Shown here in pieces: positions 48,184-55,349 of a DNA stretch of 64,000 nt (position 1 is the stretch's first letter; the number at the start of each line of letters is the position of its first letter). The notes beneath the pieces were generated by a model. That model was not told the DNA's origin, searched no databases, and was given only the letters and a program-made list of their open reading frames with translations. Made by a program: the position numbers and the translations under genes. The stretch is from Methylomonas sp. MK1 (lineage in GTDB: Bacteria > Pseudomonadota > Gammaproteobacteria > Methylococcales > Methylomonadaceae): NCBI RefSeq assembly GCF_000365425.1, contig NZ_AQOV01000001.1:3038001-3102000 (forward strand), in the 5' to 3' direction.

Positions 48184-48436
48184 GCCCTGGTTATTATTAA
48201 TCGAGTATTTAATTGGCTTGGGTATTATTTTGCTTATTATTTTTATTAAATTTTTTAATAAGCTGAAGGTGAATTTGTAAATATTCGACAAACATATTTT
48301 TCATGGAATAGTGAGTCTGCGTAAGCTGGTAACAAAATACTCTAGCTATCGAGTATTTTATTAGCGAGCCAAAAATATAGTTTTTAGCTAATAAATTATA
48401 TTTAACATCAATATTAAAAAATGCAGGGAATTACTC
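48184..48436. other. AT-rich promoter spacer
   Basis: A 253 bp strongly AT-rich gap. It should carry the promoter of the following secreted protein gene. No gene or recognisable binding site. Confidence 0.5.
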
Positions 48437-48853
48437 ATGAAAATATCAAATACTATTTACCGTTTTATCCGCATCTCGATTGCCATTGGCGCAATTGCTT
48501 TGTTTTTTAATCCATTGACCGTTCAAGCATCCGATCACGAATCGGAATGCTTTAACTCGGTGCAAGGCAAAATCCCTTGGAATGACGATAAAAATATGAA
48601 TTGGGAGCCAAAAAACGTCAAGCAACTATGTGCGGGAACGACCAAGCCAGCCGAGCCGGGCGCTTGCTTTCTAAGTGTGCTCGACGGCCGGGTGAACTGG
48701 GGTAAAGGGATAACTTGGGATTGGCAAAACATAATCAACCTCTGTGCCGGCACCAATAACGCCAAAAACACAGTAGATTGCTTTCAAAATGCCACAGGAA
48801 AAGGTTTGGATTGGCGAGACGCGATATTATTTTGTCAACGTGCCGATAAGTAG
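48437..48853 (+). CDS. Small secreted protein with three Cys/Trp repeats
   Basis: 138 residues with a signal peptide ending TVQA (about residue 31). The mature part is three consecutive ~35-residue units with Cys-Phe near the start, a central Trp-rich part and a Leu-Cys or Phe-Cys end: CFNSVQGKIPWN ... LCAGT, CFLSVLDGRVNWG ... LCAGT, CFQNATGKGLDWRDAILFC. Each unit could make one disulfide. No family name is known to me. A stable hairpin follows the stop. Confidence 0.65.
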   Translation: MKISNTIYRFIRISIAIGAIALFFNPLTVQASDHESECFNSVQGKIPWNDDKNMNWEPKNVKQLCAGTTKPAEPGACFLSVLDGRVNWGKGITWDWQNIINLCAGTNNAKNTVDCFQNATGKGLDWRDAILFCQRADK

Positions 48854-48893
48854 CCACTAATCCTGACCTACTTATTATTGATATTCCGTTAAC

Positions 48894-48926
48894 ACTGAGC
48901 TTGGCGACGTCTTCGCCAGGCTCAGT
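48894..48926 (+). terminator. Hairpin after the secreted repeat protein
   Basis: A 14 bp stem with one G-T wobble and loop CGTCT, 41 bp after the stop codon. It is followed by ATTTAAT rather than a long T run, so termination may be partial. Confidence 0.55.
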
Positions 48927-49021
48927 ATTTAATCGCGATTACGGCGGGTTATTATGGATTTACCGCCTGATATCCGCGACATACCCGGTTTGGAATGATT
49001 GATTTCGCGTGCGCGACCCTC

Positions 49022-49774
49022 CTACGCGGGCTTTGTCGCCGTTATGAGCATGTCGACGCCTTCTCGATAGAGTGAGTGCACATCGGTGAAACCGAGAGAT
49101 CGCAATGTGGATAGCGTGGTCGCAGCATACATGATGTGGTCTGGCGACTCGTCGCTGAGCAAATGCACGACCCAGTCTTCCAGGAGATCGTATCGCTTCA
49201 GCTCTCCAAAAGTCTTGAACCAGTGACGAATGTCAGCTTGCGTCGAAGCCAGATGCTGAGCAGGATCATCGATAGCAAAGCGGTCGCCGTTTGCGAAGAT
49301 TCCGCCCGGTTTAAGTACGCGCCAGATTTCGGCAAATACTTGGTCCCGATAGTCATTCTGGAAATTGTGAATGGCATAATTTGATGCAACAACATCGACA
49401 CTTGCGTCCGCTTGCTGCTGCAAAAACGCTAACGCATCGCTCTCAATGAATTCGACACGACCAGCGTCGACATACTCCGCCAGATTGGCGCGCGCCTGCT
49501 TAAGCATTGCTGATGACGCATCGAAAGCGCGAAGATGTAGGTCGCCACACTGAGACAGTAACGACAGAGTGCTCAGGCCCGTGCCGCAGCCGATCTCAAG
49601 TCCCTGTAACGTATTGCCAGGACGCCATGCGCCGATAGTGGAGCCGAGCTTCTGCGTCAGAACCACCACATTAGGACACATCATCCCTAGAAAATCGTAC
49701 TCTTCGCCGATACGGCCAGTAAACGGATTATGTGAGGTTAAAGAAGACATCACAGCATTTTGGTTCGAATTCAT
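49022..49774 (-). CDS. Class I SAM methyltransferase (cassette 8)
   Basis: 250 residues from the ATG at 49774; a longer frame enters the attC site and is rejected. Motif I is LQGLEIGCGTGLSTLSLL and motif II/III follows as LRAFDASSAMLKQARANLAE. The later segment VDVVASNYAIHNFQNDYRDQVFAEIWRVLKPGG is the post-motif region of ubiE-like enzymes. Small-molecule methylation is likely, target unknown. Last visible cassette of the array. Confidence 0.82.
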   Translation of the reverse strand: MNSNQNAVMSSLTSHNPFTGRIGEEYDFLGMMCPNVVVLTQKLGSTIGAWRPGNTLQGLEIGCGTGLSTLSLLSQCGDLHLRAFDASSAMLKQARANLAEYVDAGRVEFIESDALAFLQQQADASVDVVASNYAIHNFQNDYRDQVFAEIWRVLKPGGIFANGDRFAIDDPAQHLASTQADIRHWFKTFGELKRYDLLEDWVVHLLSDESPDHIMYAATTLSTLRSLGFTDVHSLYREGVDMLITATKPA

Positions 49775-49822
49775 AAAATAGCTTCCTAGTTTCTTCAAAA
49801 ATACGTCGTTGTGTTTAGTTAT

Positions 49823-49889
49823 ATCCAACGTTTGAATTCACAGGACTGCGCGGCTTTTTGCGCAAGTCCGGCGAAATAATGGGTTGGGC
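49823..49889 (-). other. attC site after cassette 7
   Basis: 67 bp from ATCCAAC to GTTGGGC, with inner arms GGACTGCGC and GCGCAAGTCC around a T-rich loop. It lies between the start of cassette 8 and the stop of cassette 7. Confidence 0.85.
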
Positions 49890-49892
49890 TTT

Positions 49893-50537
49893 TCACCAAA
49901 ACTTCCACCACGGCGAGCGGTAACGTTTATAGCGAACTAGCGGAACTGACTCAGGTTCAAGCAGCGAGGCATCGATATAACCCTCAAGCTGATAGCCGAA
50001 CTGATCCTTCAAAGTTGCCTCCCCAAGATCCAGGGGGTGAAACGGGAGTGGATAAGCAGCCGCTTCGTCGTCATCAACAGCTGGATGATTCCCTGACCAG
50101 AACGGTTCTTCAAACGGCAGGCGCGGCCCGATGTCCTCCATGATACCGCTGTCCGGAGAGAGGCTCAGGGAGCGCACTAGCTTTCCATTTGCCCATGTCG
50201 CATACGCAAACCAATCAACGACGCTGTGCATAGCGTGAAGCGTGGCTATTCCGTTCTCACCTGCATCGATGAACCGCTGAGGTAACTTCGATGGGTAGTC
50301 GATACCAAACTCTTTGGCCGCGACGACCGATACCCCCGGAAAGCAGCCTATATGCACCTCATCATCCGGCGGACAGGTATAGGACAGATTACCATCGCCG
50401 ATTTGTTCCAGTTTTTCGCCGGGGAATAGAGTACTGGCAAGTTTCTGGGTTGCCTCCCGGTCCAAAGTAGGCTTGGCAGCGAGTGCCTCACGTGCGTTGG
50501 AGTTTGCCAGTACGAGCATCCAAGTTTTCGCGCCCAT
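49893..50537 (-). CDS. Hypothetical protein, DUF6928-like (cassette 7)
   Basis: 214 residues. The start MGAKTWMLVLANSNAREAL ... ATQKLASTLFPGEKL resembles the DUF6928 family, otherwise common in actinobacteria; this is a loose recognition. A central WFAYATWANGKLVRSLSLSPDSGI segment is conserved-looking. No signal peptide or catalytic motif is visible. Function unknown. Ordinary single-gene cassette. Confidence 0.6.
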   Translation of the reverse strand: MGAKTWMLVLANSNAREALAAKPTLDREATQKLASTLFPGEKLEQIGDGNLSYTCPPDDEVHIGCFPGVSVVAAKEFGIDYPSKLPQRFIDAGENGIATLHAMHSVVDWFAYATWANGKLVRSLSLSPDSGIMEDIGPRLPFEEPFWSGNHPAVDDDEAAAYPLPFHPLDLGEATLKDQFGYQLEGYIDASLLEPESVPLVRYKRYRSPWWKFW

Positions 50538-50562
50538 AGATCAGTTCCTGTAGGTTAAAGAG

Positions 50563-50610
50563 GTCCAACGTAGAGGTAACCGACCACGCCGGTTAAATGC
50601 CATGTTATGC
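50563..50610 (-). other. attC site after cassette 6 (short)
   Basis: 48 bp from GTCCAAC to GTTATGC with inner arms AACCG and CGGTT. Its right core overlaps the stop codon of cassette 6. Shorter than usual, so possibly a minimal or eroded site. Confidence 0.7.
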
Positions 50611-51096
50611 GAACTTTTCGGCGAGCTGCGGATAGAGCTCATAGACTTTGTCTTCATCCCATGCTTGACCAGATGGCTCATCGGGATGGGGACTTTCCCG
50701 ACTGATGGCTGAACCCACGGCGGCCTTGACACCATCTGTTACGGCATACTGATATCCCTCGTAGAACCATGCATCTTCGTCAAAGTCTTCTGTTGCCAAT
50801 GAATCCGGATCGGCGAGTGCACGCGCAAACGCAGTGCGACCGCGAGAAATAAGCGAAGCTCGAAAATCAGAAAAGGTGTCGTCGCCGCAACCACCGTTAA
50901 TCACATATGCCGCGCCCCATAATGGCCAGGAATAGGCACGATCCATCATTGCACGGAAATGAGCCGAAAACGCTCTCGCATCATCTTTGGGTAGATTGGA
51001 GAGCGCTGTGCGAATCAACTCGCACTTCTCGTCCATATCGCCGTTAGATTGCTCGTGCGCCGAGTCGATGATCGTCCAGAATTTCATTTCATCCAT
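50605..51096 (-). CDS. DUF4240 protein (cassette 6)
   Basis: 163 residues. The ATG at 51096 has AAGGAGG 5 bp upstream; a GTG two codons earlier is less likely. MDEMKFWTIIDSAHE at the start, FSAHFRAMMDRAYSWPLWGAAYVINGGC and FSDFRASLISRG match DUF4240. Function unknown. Confidence 0.8.
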   Translation of the reverse strand: MDEMKFWTIIDSAHEQSNGDMDEKCELIRTALSNLPKDDARAFSAHFRAMMDRAYSWPLWGAAYVINGGCGDDTFSDFRASLISRGRTAFARALADPDSLATEDFDEDAWFYEGYQYAVTDGVKAAVGSAISRESPHPDEPSGQAWDEDKVYELYPQLAEKFA

Positions 51097-51114
51097 AAGC
51101 ACCTCCTTGAGTGC

Positions 51115-51180
51115 GCATAATGTGAAGTTTTGGTGCCTGCGCGGATTTTTGCGCAGGTCGCCTCGAATGCAATGTTAGGC
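51115..51180 (-). other. attC site after cassette 5
   Basis: 66 bp ending in a perfect GTTAGGC core. The left core is degenerate (GCATAAT). Inner arms CCTGCGCGG and GCGCAGG flank a T-rich loop. Confidence 0.8.
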
Positions 51181-51196
51181 CAACTACCGTAACTAC

Positions 51197-51607
51197 TCAT
51201 GGCTTATAACCTAAAGATGGCGGGCCTTCTGGATATTGAGGCAGGTTATCTGTGATTTTTAGCCACGGTTGCTTTGAAGCTACCCAAAAGTGCATGTCAG
51301 GTTTGAACAGTGACGGCTCGTCGAGGCTACCGGCTGTTAAGCCGATGACTCCAGCAGAAACACGCCGCGAGAAAACGCTTGAACCGCAATACGAACAAAA
51401 ACCGCGCTCAAGAGTTTCTGAAGAGTGAAAGGTGCTGATTGGGCCAGAGAGCGCAACATGTTCGATGCGCATGAGTACGCGAGCATTGAAAGCAGCGCCG
51501 ATAACTTTTTGACAAGCCCTACAGTGGCATACCCTCTGGTTCAAAGGATCAGAGGTTGTTTCATAACGCACGGCACCGCATAGACAGCCACCACGGAATA
51601 AAGTCAT
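51197..51607 (-). CDS. GFA / CENP-V family zinc protein (cassette 5)
   Basis: 136 residues with the zinc ligands of the glutathione-dependent formaldehyde-activating (GFA) fold: GGCLCGAVRYE, CHCRACQK and GFCSYCGSSVFSRR. Many family members lack proven formaldehyde activity. In a methanotroph a formaldehyde link is tempting, but the integron context makes random cargo equally plausible. Confidence 0.88.
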   Translation of the reverse strand: MTLFRGGCLCGAVRYETTSDPLNQRVCHCRACQKVIGAAFNARVLMRIEHVALSGPISTFHSSETLERGFCSYCGSSVFSRRVSAGVIGLTAGSLDEPSLFKPDMHFWVASKQPWLKITDNLPQYPEGPPSLGYKP

Positions 51608-51630
51608 TCAGCAAGCCCCTTTCTGCAACA

Positions 51631-51697
51631 GTTTAACGTTTGAATTGATCGGACAGCGCGCCTTTATTGCGCAGTCCGGTAGAGTAAATGGTTGGGC
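51631..51697 (-). other. attC site after cassette 4
   Basis: 67 bp from GTTTAAC to GTTGGGC, similar in sequence to the site at 49823. The hydrolase reading frame runs through the whole site and stops at its left end. Confidence 0.85.
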
Positions 51698-52745
51698 GTT
51701 CACCTTCCAATTTCACAGCAATGGGTTTTACAAATTCGCTCACGGCACTGACAAACTCCTCTGCCCGATCTTGCATGATGAAGTGTCCGCTATGTTTGAT
51801 AATGATATGCCGTGAATTGCTGGACAAGCGGGCTAGGTCGTCCTGCTCAGTCTGTTGAATTCTGGCGAGCGCTTTTTCAGTTTCGATATTTTTACCCGAT
51901 TTCTCTGCTTCGCGCTCGACCAAGCTCTGGTCTACCAAGTTTCCGGCAGTCAGTACCAATAAGGGCAGATTTCCCAAATCGGTTGGAGGAGGTGTGGTTG
52001 GACTTAGCCCTAGGCGCATGACGGCAATTTCATTGACAACCGCACGTGCGGTATCACTGCGGTTTTGTACAGCCGTTTTCGCCACCAGCACTTCCGCCGG
52101 TAGCGGGGAAGGTATGCGGTCGGCGTCAGCAAGCCCTATCAGCCTTACTAGGCCGACTCGCGACAACGGCTCGGCAATTGCAATCTGCATAGCTTGTTTC
52201 CAATAGTCCCATACGGCATACGGATACTGATGCATAGGGCTTTGCTCATGAGTCGAATCGACAAGGACGATACCCCGCGTCTCCGCCGGAAACTGACGAT
52301 AGAAGGCACGGACATATATGCCTCCTCGGGAATGTCCGACTAATACATAAGGCGGAGAAATACCCGCATTCTTCAGCAGCGTATGTAGATTCTTGGCGAC
52401 ATCTTCGACATGGATAGGAGCATTTATTAGATCGCTCCAGCCAAGCCCTGGACGGTCATAGGAACAAACTCGCATGCTCTGAGCAAGCTTGGATTGAACT
52501 GGATGCCAACTCAAAGAGTTTTCGCCAAGACCCGCTTCGAGAATCAGCGTTGGAAAACCGGAGCCCATGCAGAATAGGTGAAGGTTTACGCCGTTTACTG
52601 AAATCATGCGTCCGGGAGGTGGGAATGCGGTCAGGTCTGCTGTAGTCCTTTGGAATTGATAAACGGCTCCTGCCAGCATGACAAAGCATACGATGGCAAA
52701 CCCGAAGATTAAGAAGCGAAAACGCTGCAAGAAAGCGAAATCCAT
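51633..52745 (-). CDS. Alpha/beta hydrolase (cassette 4), C-terminus encoded by attC
   Basis: 370 residues from the ATG at 52745; the longer frame starts inside the neighbouring attC and is rejected. A membrane-anchor helix (LIFGFAIVCFVMLAGAVYQF) is followed by a hydrolase core: LILEAGLGENSLSWHPVQ, VCSYDRPGLGWSD, then the nucleophile elbow VLVGHSRGGIYVRAF with Ser. The catalytic His is probably in KHSGHFIMQDRAEE. About 20 terminal residues (GERPTIYSTGLRNKG onward) are encoded by the attC site. Confidence 0.85.
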   Translation of the reverse strand: MDFAFLQRFRFLIFGFAIVCFVMLAGAVYQFQRTTADLTAFPPPGRMISVNGVNLHLFCMGSGFPTLILEAGLGENSLSWHPVQSKLAQSMRVCSYDRPGLGWSDLINAPIHVEDVAKNLHTLLKNAGISPPYVLVGHSRGGIYVRAFYRQFPAETRGIVLVDSTHEQSPMHQYPYAVWDYWKQAMQIAIAEPLSRVGLVRLIGLADADRIPSPLPAEVLVAKTAVQNRSDTARAVVNEIAVMRLGLSPTTPPPTDLGNLPLLVLTAGNLVDQSLVEREAEKSGKNIETEKALARIQQTEQDDLARLSSNSRHIIIKHSGHFIMQDRAEEFVSAVSEFVKPIAVKLEGERPTIYSTGLRNKGALSDQFKR

Positions 52746-52748
52746 GAC

Positions 52749-52836
52749 GCCCAACTTAGAGGTAACCAGGCGCGGCACGGAAAACTGAAAAACAAAACCG
52801 CATATAACCGCGCTCCGGTTGAGCGCCACGTTGGGT
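52749..52836 (-). other. attC site after cassette 3 (long)
   Basis: 88 bp from GCCCAAC to GTTGGGT, the longest of the seven, with arms GGTAACCAGGCGC and GCGCTCCGGTT around an A-rich loop. Confidence 0.8.
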
Positions 52837-52848
52837 GTTTTTTCTGCA

Positions 52849-53436
52849 TCATGATGTTTTCCTTTGAAAGCCATAGACTAGGCCTAGGCATGTATAAAAT
52901 AACCAAAATGCGCCAGGAAGCGGAACTATAGTTATTGAAGGCTCAGGCAATCCTACAATATCCGATAACCAGTAACGAACAGAATTTCCGCCACGAAAAC
53001 TAAAGCTCAAGTAAGACTCTCCGTTGTCCACAGCTGTTTGCAAAAGTATTGAGGTGTCAATGGATAGAAATCCTCCATAAACATCAGTAAAGACGTGAAA
53101 AAGTGTCCCCATATTCCATTCGTCAGTACTTACGACCCCATCGCCAGCAAAGGAATATATCTTAAATATACCTGGTTCTGGATCGAGACTTTCTATAGGG
53201 ATACTGAGTGACGAACTCGGTAATATTCCAGTTAATCCACTAATATCAAAATGAACTAACGTACGATCTTCTGTACCAAGTTTTACAGCGTCAAAACCCA
53301 GAAGTAAAACGTTCGCACCACCGTCAAAGCTTCGTAGTCCCGCCATATCAGTTGGCGTAATCGTCGCTGCTTCTATTTTCATCGTTGCCGAGAAAAAAAG
53401 AATGGTAGCTATTGCAATAATGTTTTTGGGGTTCAT
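52849..53436 (-). CDS. PEP-CTERM protein carried as integron cassette 3
   Basis: 195 residues. The signal peptide (IIAIATILFFSATMKIEA) follows an AGGAG site; the C-terminal sorting signal VPLPGAFWLFYTCLGLVYGF starts near residue 171 and is followed by Gln-Arg-Lys. The signal begins exactly like that of the chromosomal PEP-CTERM gene at 2.2-3.1 kb, but the bodies differ. The middle region looks like a beta-sandwich with Asp/Gly loops. It would need an exosortase of the host to be anchored. Confidence 0.8.
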   Translation of the reverse strand: MNPKNIIAIATILFFSATMKIEAATITPTDMAGLRSFDGGANVLLLGFDAVKLGTEDRTLVHFDISGLTGILPSSSLSIPIESLDPEPGIFKIYSFAGDGVVSTDEWNMGTLFHVFTDVYGGFLSIDTSILLQTAVDNGESYLSFSFRGGNSVRYWLSDIVGLPEPSITIVPLPGAFWLFYTCLGLVYGFQRKTS

Positions 53437-53466
53437 GACTAATCTCCTATGTCTAGTCCTGATAAG

Positions 53467-53533
53467 ACCTAACGTGGAGCTAACCGGACTGCGCGGCTTT
53501 TCGCGCAGGTCCGGTTGAGCGCAGTTTTAGACG
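53467..53533 (-). other. attC site after cassette 2
   Basis: About 66 bp from ACCTAAC to a slightly degenerate right core (GTTTTAGAC). Inner arms CCGGACTGCGCGG and CGCGCAGGTCCGG are strong. The methyltransferase frame reads through it and stops in the left part. Confidence 0.8.
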
Positions 53534-54253
53534 CTTGGCGACAACACGAACCATACCTGCAAGCCCAGGCTCGATGCGAACCGTAAACCCTTTGGCTTGA
53601 AGTTTCGAGGATACCCACTCCGGCGAGAGCCTGAGTTTTCGATAGGAGCTGACGCTTAGTTGCCAGATAGAACCACTCCGCTCGTGAAGCACATCGTGAA
53701 CGGTAACGTAGTCGGGAGAGTACTCAAGAAAGCAAGTCAGGATGCGATCATTGTCACTTTTTACGGGGATAAAGCGTCCATCCCCAACTAGGGCTGAGGT
53801 GTAGTCTCGAAAGGTGGTAATGAACATGCCGTCTGGGTGTAACGACTCTGCGACAAGAGAAAACAATTGCTCGACGGACTGCGCATCTGACAGATGAGTC
53901 AACGTGTCGCCCATGCACAGGATGAGGTGTGCCTTCGCGTTCAAGTACTTTTGAAAGGCCAGCAAATCGTCCTCCACCGTTTGAATGGGCAGCGACTCGA
54001 TGTGGTCTTGTAGTACTTCAAGAAGCTTTGGGGAGCTGTCGATAGCGACCACCGAATAGCCGCAACGAGCCAACGGAATGGAGTGCATACCGAAGCCCGC
54101 TCCTAGATCAATAGCAGTAAATCCGTTCGACGGATTCGGGCAAACGGCGTTGACCTCGCTCTCGCCGCGAGAAATGGCGGCATCGAAACCGCCAGCCATC
54201 CATAGGTAGACTGGAGCAAGATGATTTTTGTAGTGTTCTGCGACGGTAGTCAA
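53480..54253 (-). CDS. Class I SAM methyltransferase (cassette 2)
   Basis: 257 residues. Motif I is AIDLGAGFGMHSIPLARCGY, followed by VVAIDSSPKLLEVLQ and HLILCMGDTLTHLSD. The first codon is TTG and no good ribosome binding site is visible, so the start is uncertain. The last ~14 residues (LRSTGPARKAAQSG) are encoded by the attC site. Not closely similar to the methyltransferase of cassette 8. Confidence 0.78.
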   Translation of the reverse strand: MTTVAEHYKNHLAPVYLWMAGGFDAAISRGESEVNAVCPNPSNGFTAIDLGAGFGMHSIPLARCGYSVVAIDSSPKLLEVLQDHIESLPIQTVEDDLLAFQKYLNAKAHLILCMGDTLTHLSDAQSVEQLFSLVAESLHPDGMFITTFRDYTSALVGDGRFIPVKSDNDRILTCFLEYSPDYVTVHDVLHERSGSIWQLSVSSYRKLRLSPEWVSSKLQAKGFTVRIEPGLAGMVRVVAKRLKLRSTGPARKAAQSG

Positions 54254-54270
54254 AAATGTGGGTTCCGAGC

Positions 54271-54324
54271 GTCTAACGCAAAGCTCAGCGGCGGAGAGTT
54301 AGCGGAGTCAGCGGAGCGTTGGGT
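54271..54324 (-). other. attC site after cassette 1
   Basis: 54 bp from GTCTAAC to GTTGGGT with AGCTC/GCGGAG type arms. The right core touches the stop of the 70-residue membrane protein gene. Confidence 0.75.
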
Positions 54325-54536
54325 TAGGAAAACCTTTTTGCAAAAAAATATCCACTAACTATTGCAAATGCTGAACTTGCCAAGAGGAATAAATTAAAGT
54401 TCCTCTGCTGATCCAGCTCTGATTCATATAAGCGAATATGGAAATGCTCAAGCACTGAACCTGTTACATACAAAAGCAAAAAGCAGAATGCCACGCCGAG
54501 AATGGCACCAAGAGTGAAAAAAGTTACTTTTCTCAC
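54324..54536 (-). CDS. Small two-helix membrane protein, candidate immunity partner (cassette 1)
   Basis: 70 residues with two hydrophobic helices (FFTLGAILGVAFCFLLLYV and FLLASSAFAIVSGYFF). Its GTG start shares a base with the TAG that would end the upstream effector frame, so the two were translationally coupled. Position directly after a T6SS amidase gene suggests an immunity role, but known Tai4 proteins are periplasmic rather than two-helix membrane proteins, so the link is inference. Confidence 0.6.
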   Translation of the reverse strand: MRKVTFFTLGAILGVAFCFLLLYVTGSVLEHFHIRLYESELDQQRNFNLFLLASSAFAIVSGYFFAKRFS

Positions 54537-55020
54537 TACTTCACCTCAAAAAACCTTATCCGCTTCGATTTGCGGAAGTCAGACCAAAAGCCGGGGACAA
54601 CAATGCTGAATCGTGTCCTTAGCCATGAACCCAAACCAGTCAATGCAACTCAATCCCATAAGTCAATATGATCGCCCCCGGAACCGCCGCTCGCTGCGTA
54701 GTAGTCTTCAAAACATATTATGCCTTTTTTATCCAGAACCTTACTCCGCCAACTTTCGCCCGTAACATCTTGTGACTTCTTTACTTGGTTTACTGTTCCT
54801 CGGTCCAGCCAGTCCGCAAGTTCTTTCGCAGCAAGAATGTGGTCGTCACCTTTATGAACCCAGCATTTTCGTGTAGCTGGAAAGCTAGTCAGGCTTATGC
54901 CAGACTTCTTCATCGCCTGACTCAACCTGATTTCTTGAATAGAAGCTCACCCTTGTCATTCCGAGCATTACAGGCGTCATCGGATGGGTAATTGGATCGC
55001 AAAATTGCAAAGAAAGACAT
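54536..55020 (-). pseudogene. Tae4-type T6SS amidase effector, broken (cassette 1)
   Basis: The frame starts at ATG 55020 with AGGAG 6 bp upstream: MSFFAILRSNYPSDDACNAR. It shifts after LLFKK and resumes in another frame as RLSQAMKKSGISLTSFP, KGIICFEDYYAASGG and DHIDLWD. A TGA follows (about 54650), then the same frame continues VALTGLGSWLRTRF ... WSDFRKSKRIRFFEVK to a TAG at 54536. This matches T6SS amidase effector 4 (Tae4), a cell-wall peptidase with Cys and His catalytic residues; the His is in DHIDLW. The nucleophile Cys is expected exactly where the frameshifting gap lies and is missing. Confidence 0.75.
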
Positions 55021-55034
55021 TGGTTCTCCTTGTT

Positions 55035-55060
55035 TGCCTAGCGTAAAGGTAAGGGGCACG
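55035..55060 (-). other. Candidate attI recombination point
   Basis: On the minus strand, GCTAGGCAAAC differs by one base from the GTTRRRY core and lies between the integrase remnant and the first cassette. It could be the attI core or a decayed form of it. Confidence 0.4.
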
Positions 55061-55228
55061 TTCCTCGAATTAGACCAAGCGCGTGCCAAAATTCGTTTGA
55101 AGCACTACAGTATACGCACCGAACATGGCTTACACGGACTGGATTAAACGATTTATTTTGTATTTTGGCAAGCAACATCCGCGCGACCTGGGTGCTAGAG
55201 AAATTGAGCAGTTTTTGACGCATTTCTA
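55047..55228 (+). pseudogene. intI: Integron integrase remnant (N-terminal domain, frameshifted)
   Basis: The frame FLELDQARAKIRLKHYSIRTE (55061 on) followed, one base out of frame, by YTDWIKRFILYFGKQHPRDLG and EIEQFLTHF is the N-terminal SAM-like domain of an IntI tyrosine recombinase. No start codon is preserved. Homology ends near 55228, so the catalytic domain (R-H-R-Y residues) is absent. The extra base is near 55124. It points away from the cassettes, as intI does. The region up to 55349 shows nothing further. Confidence 0.8.
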
Positions 55229-55349
55229 CTGTCTCCCAAGTTCCAGTTTGGTAATCCAGTGCTTGGGCATAGCCCACGAAATCAGAGAATCAACATTATC
55301 GTCATTAGCCTGAGATAATAACCTTCTCGTTATTCACTTAGCTGTTGTC

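Larger units (their letters stand above)
49022..55230 (-). mobile_element. Integron cassette array with remnant integrase gene
   Basis: Eight minus-strand gene cassettes, most a single gene followed by an imperfect palindrome with RYYYAAC and GTTRRRY ends (attC). At the right end lies a plus-strand integrase remnant pointing away from the array. This is the classical integron layout: intI, attI, then cassettes. The attC sites vary in length (48-88 bp) and sequence. I found no attC left of the last cassette, so the left border is near 49.0 kb or has decayed. Confidence 0.9.

Noticed and set aside
48853..49021. attC site for the last cassette
   Set aside because: The only palindrome there (48894-48926) lacks RYYYAAC/GTTRRRY cores and is better explained as the terminator of the preceding plus-strand gene.
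54541..54649. Separate cassette or attC between the 70-residue protein and the Tae4 fragment
   Set aside because: This stretch is the C-terminal coding part of the Tae4-like gene after the nonsense codon, and no attC cores are present.
55038..55277. 79-residue minus-strand frame
   Set aside because: It is the reverse of the IntI remnant; the plus-strand frames match the IntI N-terminal domain in two pieces.
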